Below are positions 34,913-43,110 of a stretch of DNA of 64,000 bases, piece after piece. A program made the position numbers and the translations under genes. Source of the stretch: UBA7803 sp041686955 (GTDB taxonomy: Bacteria > Pseudomonadota > Gammaproteobacteria > Pseudomonadales > Azotimanducaceae); contig JAWLCV010000013.1 of the NCBI GenBank assembly GCA_041686955.1, forward strand, positions 1-64,000, in the 5' to 3' direction. Position 1 is the first letter of the stretch; each line of letters begins with the position of its first letter. The notes beneath the pieces are model-generated. The model was not told the DNA's origin, did not search any database, and saw only the letters and a program-made list of their open reading frames with translations.

Positions 34913-35535
34913 AGACCGTGCCCCCGGCGGATGCCACGGGAGCCGTGCGGGAGATGTACGAGCGCCAGCAGAAGAAATTCGGCTACGTGCCGAACTACGC
35001 CAAGGTGTTCAGTCACCGCCCGGAGGTGATGAGCCTGTGGGCGGATCTGCTCGCCGGGATCCGGCGACATCTGGACCGCCGACGCTTCGAGCTCGTCACG
35101 CTCGCCGCGGCGCACTCTTTGCGCAACTCCTACTGCGCGCTGGCCCATGCTTCGGCTCTCGGTGAGTTTCACGGCCCGGCGGAGATATGCGCCGTGCTGG
35201 ACGGCTCCGGTACCGAGGCGCTGTCGCCGGCCGAACGAGCCATGGTGGCGTTCGCGCGGCGGGTGGCGGCCGAACCGGAGGCGGTCAGCGCGGACGACGT
35301 GACCGCGCTCCAGGCCCACGGCTTCGCCGACGACGAAATCTTCGACATCGTGGCTACGGTGGCGGCCCGGGCCTTCTTCACCCGGCTGCTCGACGGGCTG
35401 GGCGCCGAGCCGGATGCCGCCTATCTGGACGTGGAAGCGCCCTTGCGGCGCGCCCTCGTGGTGGGGCGCCCTATCGCCGCGGAGCCGGTGGAACGCCTGG
35501 AGACAGCAGACCGCAGCACGACGGGCGGAGCCTAG
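34900..35535 (+). CDS. AhpD/carboxymuconolactone-decarboxylase-like peroxidase-related protein
   Basis: The 211-residue all-helical protein resembles the peroxidase-related branch of the CMD family. Two CMD-like repeats are visible. The active-site region reads RNSYCALAHASAL with one cysteine (Cys79) and His83, not the two-cysteine CxxC of AhpD, so a full disulfide cycle would need a partner, possibly the glutaredoxin domain of the first operon gene. GGAGG precedes the ATG. Its TAG stop overlaps the stop of the convergent leucine dehydrogenase within the palindrome CTAG. Confidence 0.82.
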   Translation: MAFIETVPPADATGAVREMYERQQKKFGYVPNYAKVFSHRPEVMSLWADLLAGIRRHLDRRRFELVTLAAAHSLRNSYCALAHASALGEFHGPAEICAVLDGSGTEALSPAERAMVAFARRVAAEPEAVSADDVTALQAHGFADDEIFDIVATVAARAFFTRLLDGLGAEPDAAYLDVEAPLRRALVVGRPIAAEPVERLETADRSTTGGA

Positions 35536-36587
35536 GCCACCCCGCGCAGCTCCTGCGCCGCAGCCCGGGCCAGGCGTTCCCGGGCGAGCTCGTCGGCGAT
35601 CCGGCTGGTGGCCTCGCCGGTTCGCGCGGCCCGGCGAAAGATGGCGTCGAGGCGGTCGGGGATCGCGGCGATGCGGGCTTCCACCCACGCCGGGTCGTTC
35701 ATTCCCAGGTACTCGTGCGCCACGCTGATGACGCCACCGGCATTGATCACGTAGTCCGGCGCGTACAGCACCTCACGCTCGGCCAGTGCGTCCCCCACGG
35801 CGGGTTCGGCGAGCTGGTTGTTGGCGGATCCGGCAACCACCGACGCCTTCAGCGCCGCCACGCTCTCATGGGTCAGAACGCCGCCGAGGGCGCAGGGCGC
35901 CACCACGTCCACGTCGGCCGCGAGGACCTGCTCCACCGGCAGCGGCTCTGCGGAGTAGCGGCTCACCGCCTGCCGGACCCGCTCCTCGTCGAGGTCCGCC
36001 ACCCAAAACCGCGCCCCGTGCTCGGCCAGCAGCCGGCACAGGTGAAGCCCCACGTTGCCGAGGCCCTGCACGGCCACACGCACCCCGCGCAAGGAGTCGG
36101 CGCCCAGACGGGTGCGGACGGCGGCGATCATACCCAGCAACACCCCTTGTGCCGTGTGCGGCGAGGGATCGCCGCCCACGCCGGTGCCGCCGAGCCCGGA
36201 GACGTAGCGGGTGCTGCGGGCGATCACACCCATGTCGGCCACGCTCATGCCCACGTCCTCGGCGGTGACGTAGCGGCCGTTCAGCTCGTCGACCCAGCAG
36301 CCGAAGACCTCGAGCTGGCGCGGGGAAAGGCGGCGGCCCGGCGCGCCCAGGATCACGCTCTTGCCGCCGCCGAAGGGGATGTCCGCCAGGGCGTTCTTGA
36401 ACGTCATGCCTTCCGAGAGGCGCAGCGCGTCCGTCAGAGCCGCCTCCGGGTTCGGATAGACCCAGTGGCGACAGCCACCGGCGGCCGGCCCCAGCACCGT
36501 GCTGTGCACGGCGATGATGGCCCGAAGCCCGGTGGCCGCGTCCTCGCGGATCACCACCTGCTCGTGACCTTTCTCGAAGAAATCCAT
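35532..36587 (-). CDS. Leucine/valine (Glu/Leu/Phe/Val family) dehydrogenase
   Basis: NAD-dependent amino-acid dehydrogenase that deaminates branched-chain or aromatic amino acids. The 351-residue product has the substrate-binding GPAAGGCR, the catalytic lysine in the DIPFGGGKSVI segment and the NAD-binding VQGLGNVGLHLC. The length fits leucine dehydrogenase (about 360), not glutamate dehydrogenase. The ATG at 36587 has GGAG 8 nt upstream. It is divergent from an Lrp-type regulator, with palindromes in the shared promoter region. Confidence 0.88.
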   Translation of the reverse strand: MDFFEKGHEQVVIREDAATGLRAIIAVHSTVLGPAAGGCRHWVYPNPEAALTDALRLSEGMTFKNALADIPFGGGKSVILGAPGRRLSPRQLEVFGCWVDELNGRYVTAEDVGMSVADMGVIARSTRYVSGLGGTGVGGDPSPHTAQGVLLGMIAAVRTRLGADSLRGVRVAVQGLGNVGLHLCRLLAEHGARFWVADLDEERVRQAVSRYSAEPLPVEQVLAADVDVVAPCALGGVLTHESVAALKASVVAGSANNQLAEPAVGDALAEREVLYAPDYVINAGGVISVAHEYLGMNDPAWVEARIAAIPDRLDAIFRRAARTGEATSRIADELARERLARAAAQELRGVA

Positions 36588-36646
36588 GACACGCACTCCG
36601 AGGGTTTTCACAACGCGGCCATCGTAGCCCTCTACCGCGGGAATTT

Positions 36647-36708
36647 CTTTGCGATGTTCGCGCAAAGGCGCCCATTCATGGATGAATCATGCGGTATCAT
36701 TGCCATTC
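36647..36708. promoter_or_regulatory. Inverted repeats between leucine dehydrogenase and Lrp genes
   Basis: Three elements are seen. CTTTGCG-N7-CGCAAAG (36647-36667) has 7-bp perfect arms. ATTCATGGATGAAT (36674-36687) has 6-bp arms. ATTCGAGCATGAAT (36695-36708) is a variant of the second exactly 21 bp further on, two helical turns. They fit operators for the adjacent Lrp/AsnC protein, acting on itself and on the divergent dehydrogenase. Confidence 0.6.
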
Positions 36709-36728
36709 GAGCATGAATACTCCCCAGC

Positions 36729-37202
36729 ATGCCCAACGACGTTCTCGATGATTTCGACCGCCGGATTCTGGCCCTGTTGCAGGAGGACGCCTCGCTGTCG
36801 GCGGCCGACATCGGCGCCCGCATCGGCCTCTCCCAGTCGCCCTGCTGGCGGCGCATCAATCGCCTCGAGAAGGCGGGCTACATCCGCGCCCGGGTGGCCC
36901 TGCTCGACCGGCACCGGCTCGATCTGGACGTTCTGGTGTTCGCCCTGGTGAAGCTGAACGCCCACGGCCGCCGCTCACTCCCCGAATTCGCGGAAGCCAT
37001 TCGCGAGCGCCCGGAGGTGCAGGAGTGCTTTACCATCATGGGGGACATGGACTTTCTCCTGCGCATCGTGGTCCCCGACATCCAGGCCTATGAACGGTTC
37101 TTCTTCGAGGTCCTCTCCCAGCTCCCCGGGGTTCAGGAGATCCACTCCAACATCGCCATGTCGGAGATGAAGTCGACCACCCGGCTTCCGCTGCCCGGCT
37201 GA
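36729..37202 (+). CDS. Lrp/AsnC family transcriptional regulator
   Basis: The 157-residue regulator has an N-terminal winged helix (LDDFDRRILALLQEDASLSAADIGARIGLSQSPCWRRINRLEKAGYI) and a C-terminal RAM ligand-binding domain (ECFTIMGDMDFLLRIVVPD). The likely effector is an amino acid such as leucine. The Shine-Dalgarno sequence is weak. Its placement opposite leucine dehydrogenase suggests it controls that gene and itself. Confidence 0.92.
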   Translation: MPNDVLDDFDRRILALLQEDASLSAADIGARIGLSQSPCWRRINRLEKAGYIRARVALLDRHRLDLDVLVFALVKLNAHGRRSLPEFAEAIRERPEVQECFTIMGDMDFLLRIVVPDIQAYERFFFEVLSQLPGVQEIHSNIAMSEMKSTTRLPLPG

Positions 37203-37280
37203 CCCGCCCGAGGTGGGCGTGTCGCTCGCCACGACGGCGTGCGGTTAGAATACGCGGCTTTGCCAGGTAGGAGCGTGCGA

Positions 37281-38483
37281 ATGGCCATGGTCATCGTGGG
37301 CGCGGGACACGCCGGCGGACAGGCCGCGGCGAGCCTGCGTCAGGACGGATACGACGGCGAGATCGTCATCATCGGCGACGAGCCCCAAATCCCGTATCAG
37401 CGGCCGCCGCTGTCCAAGCAGTACCTGTCGGGCGAGCAGGGAATCGAGCGCGTGTACCTGCGGCCGGCCAAGTTCTACGAGGACAAGAACATCACCCTGA
37501 AGACCGGGGTGCGGGTGGAGGCCATCGACACCGCGGCGAAGACCGTGACCACCGGCGCGGGCGAAACCCTGGCCTACGACAAGCTGCTGCTGGCCACCGG
37601 CACCCGGCCCCGCCGGCTGACCATCCCCGGCAGCGATCTCCGGGGCATCCACTATCTGCGCACCATCGACGACGTGGACGGCATCCGTGAGGACATGGCG
37701 CCGGGACGCCGGCTGGTGGTGGTGGGCGGAGGCTACATCGGCCTGGAGGTAGCCGCGGTGGCGGTGAAGGCCGGGCTCGAGGTGCACGTGCTGGAAATGG
37801 AGCAGCGCATCCTGCAGCGGGTCACCACGCCGCGGATGTCCGCGTTCTATCAGCAGCTCCACGAGTCCCGCGGCGTGCACATTCACTGCGGCGCGGGGGC
37901 CACGGCGTTCCAGGGCGACGGCCACGTGACCGCGGTGCTCTGCGGCGAGCAGACCTATCCCGCCGACATCGTCATCGTCGGCATCGGCGTCGTGCCCAAC
38001 GTGGAGGAGGCCCAGGCCGCCGGCATCGACTGCGAAAACGGCATCGTGGTGGACGACCACTGCCGCACGTCGGCCCCGGACGTCTTCGCCGCCGGCGATT
38101 GCACCAACCACCCGAATCCCCTGCTCGGGCGCCGGCTGCGGCTGGAATCCGTGCCCAACGCCATGGATCAGGCCCGGGTGGCCAGCGCCAACATGTGCGG
38201 CGGCGACAAGACCTACGCGGCCATCCCCTGGTTCTGGTCCGATCAGTACGAGCTCAAACTGCAGATGGTGGGCTTCTCGGCCGACGGCGACACCGAGGTG
38301 GTCCGCGGCGACATGGAAAAGAACCAGTTCGCCGTGTTCTATCTCAAGGACGGCCGCATGGTGGCCGCCGATGCGGTGAACAGTCCCAAGGAATTCATGA
38401 TCTGCAAACAGCTCATCGGCCGTCCGGTGGACCCGGCCGTGCTGGCAGATCCGGACGCCGATCTGAAGACGCTGATCCGCTGA
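37281..38483 (+). CDS. FAD/NAD(P)-dependent ferredoxin-reductase-like flavoprotein
   Basis: The 400-residue flavoprotein resembles the BphA4/rubredoxin-reductase group. It has the FAD motif VGAGHAGGQAA (residues about 6-16), the NAD motif VGGGYIGLEVA, the second FAD contact DVFAAGDCTNH and the reductase C-terminal domain (WFWSDQYELKLQMVG). Such enzymes pass electrons from NAD(P)H to ferredoxins of oxygenases and P450s. No ferredoxin gene is nearby; the CYP153-like P450 23 kb away is a conceivable client, but that is speculative. AGGAG lies 7 nt before the ATG. Confidence 0.88.
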   Translation: MAMVIVGAGHAGGQAAASLRQDGYDGEIVIIGDEPQIPYQRPPLSKQYLSGEQGIERVYLRPAKFYEDKNITLKTGVRVEAIDTAAKTVTTGAGETLAYDKLLLATGTRPRRLTIPGSDLRGIHYLRTIDDVDGIREDMAPGRRLVVVGGGYIGLEVAAVAVKAGLEVHVLEMEQRILQRVTTPRMSAFYQQLHESRGVHIHCGAGATAFQGDGHVTAVLCGEQTYPADIVIVGIGVVPNVEEAQAAGIDCENGIVVDDHCRTSAPDVFAAGDCTNHPNPLLGRRLRLESVPNAMDQARVASANMCGGDKTYAAIPWFWSDQYELKLQMVGFSADGDTEVVRGDMEKNQFAVFYLKDGRMVAADAVNSPKEFMICKQLIGRPVDPAVLADPDADLKTLIR

Positions 38484-38581
38484 GGGGCGGCGCCGTTTGA
38501 TGGGGCCCCTTGCGCTCCGGAGCCGGCTGAAAGATCCTAGCCGGAGGCTCCACGACCGATCCTCGAGGCACGACCGACGCC

Positions 38582-38968
38582 ATGATCGATGTGGTCGACA
38601 AACAGCGCCAGGGGCTCGACCCGCGCCTCAAGGCACTCCTGGAACGGGACCTGGGAGACGCCCGGGATCTCATCTACTGCAACACCTGCTCCCATCCGGT
38701 GGCGCGGAAATCCGACGTCACCTCCATCAACGGCGGCCACGCCCACTACTTCACCAACCCCTACGGGATACGCTTTCACGTCGGCTGCTTCGCCGACGCG
38801 CTCGGTTGCGACCTGTCGGGCAGCCCCACCGCCGCCGACACCTGGTTTCCCGGCTTCAAATGGCGCCTGGCGAGCTGCTCCGAGTGCCGAATGCATCTCG
38901 GCTGGTACTTCCAGCGGGAGGAGCAATATTTCTACGGGCTGATCATGGATCGGATACGGGACGAATAG
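38582..38968 (+). CDS. CULT-domain (cereblon-like) zinc protein
   Basis: The 128-residue protein is essentially a single CULT domain, the thalidomide-binding fold of eukaryotic cereblon that also occurs as small bacterial proteins (for example MsCI4 of Magnetospirillum). The zinc cysteines are Cys33/Cys36 (YCNTC) and Cys99/Cys102 (CSEC). The aromatic cage is Trp88, Trp94 and Trp108, within TWFPGFKWRL and HLGWYF. FTNPYGIRFHVGCF is also typical. There is no signal peptide. It lies between an FAD reductase and a pterin enzyme gene with no clear operon link. The bacterial function is unknown; binding of a uracil-like or cyclic-imide ligand is expected from the fold. Confidence 0.87.
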   Translation: MIDVVDKQRQGLDPRLKALLERDLGDARDLIYCNTCSHPVARKSDVTSINGGHAHYFTNPYGIRFHVGCFADALGCDLSGSPTAADTWFPGFKWRLASCSECRMHLGWYFQREEQYFYGLIMDRIRDE

Positions 38969-38969
38969 C

Positions 38970-39001
38970 GGCTGCTAGCCCCTGTGGCTGCTAGCCCCTG
39001 T
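38970..39001. repeat. Perfect 16-bp tandem duplication
   Basis: GGCTGCTAGCCCCTGT occurs twice head to tail, starting 1 bp after the CULT stop codon and ending 15 bp before the PTPS ATG. Nothing similar was noticed elsewhere in the window. Confidence 0.9.
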
Positions 39002-39015
39002 GTTAGCATTCCCGC

Positions 39016-39522
39016 ATGCCCGCGCCGCGCGTCACCATCGAGATCAGCAAGGAGTACCTGCACTTCAATGCGGCGCATTTCACGCTGTTCTCGGCCACCG
39101 AGCGCGAGGATCTGCACGGTCACACCTTCTACGTCTCGGCCACCGTGGATTGTGCGGTGGGCGCCGACGGGCTGGCCTTCGACTACAACCTGTTCAAAGC
39201 CGAGCTGAAGGGGCTGTGCGACGATCTGGACGAGAAGGTGCTGCTGCCTGAGCGATCCCCGCACCTGGCCCTGGAACACGCCGACGGCTACCTGGTGGCC
39301 CGATTCGCCGGGGAACGCATACCCTTCCTTCCCCGGGACGTGCTGACCCTGCCGGTGCGCAACGTGACCGTGGAGGAGCTGGCGCCCTGGTTCCTCGAAC
39401 GGCTGCGCGCCAGGCCGAGCATCGCCACCTTGCCCATCACCCGGCTCGAAGTGCGGGTATCCTCGGGGCCCGGGCAGTGGGCCGGGGCGGAGTGGACCAC
39501 GGAGGGGACCGAAATTTCATGA
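39016..39522 (+). CDS. 6-pyruvoyl-tetrahydropterin synthase family protein (PTPS-III-like)
   Basis: The 168-residue PTPS/QueD-fold protein has zinc ligands His21, His34 and His36 in HFNAAHF and EDLHGH. The catalytic Cys of PTPS and QueD is absent; Glu31, three residues before the zinc HGH, occupies the position used by PTPS-III enzymes, which serve folate synthesis in Plasmodium and some bacteria. It overlaps the SDR gene by 4 bp (ATGA). It may make a tetrahydropterin that the SDR then reduces. A queuosine role is less likely because of the missing Cys, although a YhhQ-type transporter follows. Confidence 0.78.
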   Translation: MPAPRVTIEISKEYLHFNAAHFTLFSATEREDLHGHTFYVSATVDCAVGADGLAFDYNLFKAELKGLCDDLDEKVLLPERSPHLALEHADGYLVARFAGERIPFLPRDVLTLPVRNVTVEELAPWFLERLRARPSIATLPITRLEVRVSSGPGQWAGAEWTTEGTEIS

Positions 39523-40214
39523 GGTATCTGCTGATCACGGGCGCCAGCGCCGGCATCGGCGCACAGACGGCGCAGCGGTTTCTCGATGCCGGTTTCGCGG
39601 TGATCAACCTGTCGCGCCGGCCGTGCCCGGTGGCCGGCGTCGTGCACGTTCCCTGCGATCTGGCGGCCCCCGGCTTCGTCGACGCCGTCGCCGCCGAGCT
39701 GACGCCGCGGCTGCGCGACGCCGAGACGCTCACCGTGATCCACAATGCAGCGCGCATGGAAAGCGACAGCGCGGCGGACACCCCGAGCGAGCAGCTCCGG
39801 GAGGTGCTGGAGGTCAACCTGGTGGCTCCCAACTCGCTCAACCGCTACTGCATTCCGTACATGAAGCCCGGATCCTCCATCGTCTACGTGGGTTCCACCC
39901 TTTCGGAAAAGGCGGTGCCCGGCAGTTACACCTACGTCGTCAGCAAGCACGCCCTGGTGGGCATGATGCGCGCCACCTGTCAGGACCTGGCGGGCACCGG
40001 CATCCACACCGCCTGCGTGTGTCCCGGCTTCACCGACACCGAGATGCTGCGTCAGCACGTGCCGGAGACGGCGCTGCCTGCCGTTCGCGCCATGTCCGCC
40101 TTCGACCGGCTCATCGAACCGGAGGAGATCGCCGAGACCCTGTTCTGGGCCGCCACCCATCCCGTGATCAACGGCTCCGTCATTCACGCCAATCTCGGAC
40201 AGGTCGAGCGTTGA
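39519..40214 (+). CDS. Short-chain dehydrogenase (sepiapterin/pteridine-reductase-like)
   Basis: The 231-residue SDR has the NADP-binding TGASAGIGAQTAQ at residues 7-19, a structural HNAA motif, and a catalytic Ser-Tyr-Lys set in YVGSTLSEKAVPGSYTYVVSKHAL. It is translationally coupled to the PTPS-like gene upstream and overlaps the YhhQ-like gene as TTGA. The pairing with a pterin synthase suggests a pterin reductase; the family alone would not show this. Confidence 0.82.
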   Translation: MRYLLITGASAGIGAQTAQRFLDAGFAVINLSRRPCPVAGVVHVPCDLAAPGFVDAVAAELTPRLRDAETLTVIHNAARMESDSAADTPSEQLREVLEVNLVAPNSLNRYCIPYMKPGSSIVYVGSTLSEKAVPGSYTYVVSKHALVGMMRATCQDLAGTGIHTACVCPGFTDTEMLRQHVPETALPAVRAMSAFDRLIEPEEIAETLFWAATHPVINGSVIHANLGQVER

Positions 40215-41008
40215 GCACCTCCACCGCCGCGCACGCGCCCCACAGCGACGAAAGCGTCGAGGCGGACGTCATCCAGGAGCGCCGCGAGCGGGTGTTCCTG
40301 GTGCTGGCCGGCTTCTTCCTCTGCGCCATGACGCTCTTGAACGTGGTGGGGATCACCCGGTTCGTGGAGATCGGCTTCATGCAGCTGGCGGTGGGGGTGC
40401 TGCCCTACCCGTTGACGTTCCTGTGCACCGATCTCATCAGCGAGCTCTACGGCCGCCGCCGCGCCAACTTCCTGGTGTGGGTGGGCTTCACCCTGAACTT
40501 CTTCATCCTCGGCTGCATGTGGCTGGGCCAGGCCCTGCCCGCGGTGGACCCCGCGGCACAACCACCCTGGCAGGTGATCGAGGCAGCCGAGAGCCTGGCC
40601 CTGCCCAACGGCGAGGTGCTTTCGGGCAGCGTGGAGCTGTTCCATCTGCTCTACGCCTGCACGTCGGGGGCGGTGTTCGCCTCCATGATGGCCTACATCG
40701 CGGCCCAGTTCTGCGACGTTCAACTGTTTCACTTCTTCAAGCGACTGACCCGCGGCAGGCATCTGTGGCTGCGCAACAACTTCTCCACCCTCACCAGCCA
40801 GGGCGTGGATTCCTTCATGGTGATCACCGTGACCTTCGGCGCCACGTTCCTCGCCGGCGGCATTTCGCTGCAGGCGCTGCTGGTGCTCATGGGCAGCAAC
40901 TACCTGTTCAAGATGTTCGTGGCCCTGGCGGACACGCTGCCGTTCTACTACCTGACGGGCAAGCTCAGGCGCTATTTGGAAATCGACAACGTGCACGTGC
41001 TCGACTGA
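40211..41008 (+). CDS. yhhQ: Queuosine-precursor transporter (YhhQ/DUF165 family)
   Basis: The 265-residue inner-membrane protein of the VUT/DUF165 family imports queuosine precursors such as preQ0 in E. coli. About six membrane helices are visible. Family signatures are PYPLTFLCTDLISELYGRRRAN near residue 60 and TLTSQGVDSFMVITVTF later. The start is a TTG that overlaps the SDR stop (TTGA). A 45-residue loop after the third helix is longer than in E. coli. With a PTPS-like gene upstream it might carry a pterin-related or deazapurine compound. Confidence 0.85.
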   Translation: MSTSTAAHAPHSDESVEADVIQERRERVFLVLAGFFLCAMTLLNVVGITRFVEIGFMQLAVGVLPYPLTFLCTDLISELYGRRRANFLVWVGFTLNFFILGCMWLGQALPAVDPAAQPPWQVIEAAESLALPNGEVLSGSVELFHLLYACTSGAVFASMMAYIAAQFCDVQLFHFFKRLTRGRHLWLRNNFSTLTSQGVDSFMVITVTFGATFLAGGISLQALLVLMGSNYLFKMFVALADTLPFYYLTGKLRRYLEIDNVHVLD

Positions 41009-41025
41009 CCAGCGGAGTCCCAGAC

Positions 41026-42102
41026 ATGGCACACCGGCCGCGGCGGCATCGCAGCGCTCTCGAGACCCGATACCACGAGCCGGGAACCGCACCGGGTACC
41101 TACGACATCCCCGCCACCCGGGAGGCGGTGGAGTCGGGAATCACCGTCATCGACTACGACCGTCACGTCCTGCGGCGCTACGACCGGCTGGAGAGCCTGC
41201 CGCCGCCGAGGGCCGACACCGTGCGCTGGATCCGGGCTGGCTCGCACCCGCCGCTTCCCCTGCTCGAGGTGCTCGAGGAACGCTACGCGGTGGATCCCAT
41301 GGCGTTGGAGGACGTGGTGGTGCACAGCCATCGGCCCAAGTTCTCCGAGTTCGAGCGCGGCGAGTTCGTCTCCGTCGCCATCCCTCGCCCGGATGCCGAC
41401 GGCTTTGCGCCCTTGAGCATGTACCTGTCGGGAAACACGCTGATCACCTTCTTCGACGACCCGGCCGTGTTCGCCCCCATCGACCGGCGCCTGGAGAACG
41501 GCTCCCGGATCCGCAGCGGCACCGCACACTACCTGGTCTACGCCCTGCTGGATCTGGCCGTGGACCTCCTGTTCCCCCTGCACGAGCGCATCGGCGAGCG
41601 GCTCGAAGCGCTCGAGGACGACCTGCTGAATCAACCCGGCGAGAGCTTTCTTCGGGAAACCCACGCCGTGCGCCGGGAACTGCTGCTGCTGCGCCGCACC
41701 GCCTGGGCCACCCGGGAGGTGGTGAGCGACCTGCTGCGGCACTGGGACTCCAACGCGCTGCGCCACCTGCGGACGTATCTGCACGACAGCTACGAGCACA
41801 TCGTCACCATCGTCGATCTGGTGGAAACCCAGCGGGACATCGCCAGCAGTCTGGTGGAGGTCTACCTGTCGCTGGCCAGCAACCGGCTGAACGACGTCAT
41901 GAGGGTGCTGACCATCATCGCCACGCTGTTCATCCCGCCGACGTTCGTGGTGGGCGTCTACGGCATGAACTTCGCCCCCGACGCCGGGTCCCTGAGCATG
42001 CCCGAGCTGCGCTGGCCGTTCGGCTACGTGACGGTGATGGGGCTCATTCTGGTGATGGTGATCGCCATGCTGGCGTACTTCCGCCGCAAGCGCTGGCTGT
42101 AG
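41026..42102 (+). CDS. corA: CorA family divalent-cation channel
   Basis: The 358-residue protein has a cytosolic N-terminal alpha/beta domain, a long stalk helix (about 180-295) and two C-terminal membrane helices. The selectivity motif GMNF lies at the end of the first helix (VVGVYGMNFAPD), and the basic tail RRKRWL follows the second. Typical substrates are magnesium, cobalt or nickel. It starts 17 bp after yhhQ and may be read through from it. Its stop faces the LLM gene end one base away. Confidence 0.9.
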   Translation: MAHRPRRHRSALETRYHEPGTAPGTYDIPATREAVESGITVIDYDRHVLRRYDRLESLPPPRADTVRWIRAGSHPPLPLLEVLEERYAVDPMALEDVVVHSHRPKFSEFERGEFVSVAIPRPDADGFAPLSMYLSGNTLITFFDDPAVFAPIDRRLENGSRIRSGTAHYLVYALLDLAVDLLFPLHERIGERLEALEDDLLNQPGESFLRETHAVRRELLLLRRTAWATREVVSDLLRHWDSNALRHLRTYLHDSYEHIVTIVDLVETQRDIASSLVEVYLSLASNRLNDVMRVLTIIATLFIPPTFVVGVYGMNFAPDAGSLSMPELRWPFGYVTVMGLILVMVIAMLAYFRRKRWL

Positions 42103-42103
42103 C

Positions 42104-43081
42104 TCACGTCAGGAGCAGCTCCGCCACCCGGCTCACCGACCGCTCCACCCGCTCGCCGGCGAGGCCGCCCAGCCGCAACCGGGCCACCACCAGATGGGTC
42201 ATGCCCAGCGACTCCCGGTAGGCGGCCACCCGCTCGCGCACGTATTCCGCCTCGCCGACGATGCTCCACGAGGTCACGCCGTCCTCAGCCGCTGGACGGA
42301 CGCTGCCTCGCGCCTGGACCTCGAGCGCCTCGCGGACCGAGGCGGTCTCTCCGGCGTTCTCGGTGACGAACACGCTGCGCATCACCGGCACTTCGCGGGG
42401 CGGCGGGTGACCCGCCGCGGCCAGGGCCTCTGCGTGTTGCCGCTGGTTGCGCCGCAGCGTCTCCAGGGTCTCCATGGGAGAAGCCAGATAGGGCAAGCCG
42501 AGCCGGCCGGCTTGAGCCAGCGCCTTGGGTCCGAAGGCGGCCACCCACACCGGCGGGTGGGGCTGCTGCACGGGCTGGGGATACAGTCGGCCTTCCGCCC
42601 CGGTGGTGCCGTCGACCCAGATCGGAGCGCCGGACCAGGCGGTCAGCATGCGGCCAAGGTTCGTCTCGAACAGGGAGCGCTTGTCCCTTGGCGCCACGTC
42701 GAAGGCGCGCAGCATGTCCGTCGCATATCCTCGGCCCACGCCGAGAATGACGCGACCGCCGGAGAGCTGATCGAGCACGGCCACCTGCTCGGCCGCCTGC
42801 AAGGGATTGCGCAACGGCAGCAGGTACGAGGTGGTGGCCAGACGGATGCGGGCGGTTCCCGCCGCCACCGCGGCGAGCAGCATCAGCGGCTCGGGGATGG
42901 CGTCCGGGTTGAAGTGGTTCTCCGGCAGCCAGAAGGAATCGTAGCCCAGCGCCTCGGCGCGCTGAGCCTGGGCGGTGAGCTCGCCGGCGCTGCGCCGACG
43001 GGGGTGCCACGGCGTCACCCCCAGCTTCAGCCCGGACGCAGACTCGTTGACTTCGCGGCGCTCGCCGGTGATCGCTCCCAC
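42104..43081 (-). CDS. LLM-class flavin-dependent oxidoreductase
   Basis: The 325-residue luciferase-like (TIM-barrel) oxidoreductase uses FMN or F420. Recognisable segments are LGYDSFWLPENHF, RIRLATTSYLLPLRNPLQAAEQVAVLDQLSGGRVILGVGRG and the late SIVGEAEYVRERV. The GTG at 43081 was chosen because the first beta strand (LKLGVTPW) needs upstream residues; the Shine-Dalgarno is weak. It is monocistronic or lies behind the TIR-like gene by 29 bp. The substrate is unknown. Confidence 0.85.
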   Translation of the reverse strand: MGAITGERREVNESASGLKLGVTPWHPRRRSAGELTAQAQRAEALGYDSFWLPENHFNPDAIPEPLMLLAAVAAGTARIRLATTSYLLPLRNPLQAAEQVAVLDQLSGGRVILGVGRGYATDMLRAFDVAPRDKRSLFETNLGRMLTAWSGAPIWVDGTTGAEGRLYPQPVQQPHPPVWVAAFGPKALAQAGRLGLPYLASPMETLETLRRNQRQHAEALAAAGHPPPREVPVMRSVFVTENAGETASVREALEVQARGSVRPAAEDGVTSWSIVGEAEYVRERVAAYRESLGMTHLVVARLRLGGLAGERVERSVSRVAELLLT

Positions 43082-43110
43082 CCGCGAATTATGCCACCGC
43101 TCCTGGTGCT

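Noticed and set aside
38484..38581. Imperfect hairpin around 38520 as a terminator of the FAD reductase gene
   Set aside because: The arms (AGCCGGCT and AGCCGGAGGCTCC) pair only with a bulge and no T-run follows; the evidence is too weak.
39016..39522. QueD (6-carboxytetrahydropterin synthase) identity
   Set aside because: The catalytic Cys is absent and Glu sits at the PTPS-III position, so QueD activity is unlikely despite the YhhQ neighbour.
41026..42102. ZntB zinc exporter identity for the CorA-family gene
   Set aside because: The N-terminal domain and length look like CorA; nothing specific to ZntB is visible.
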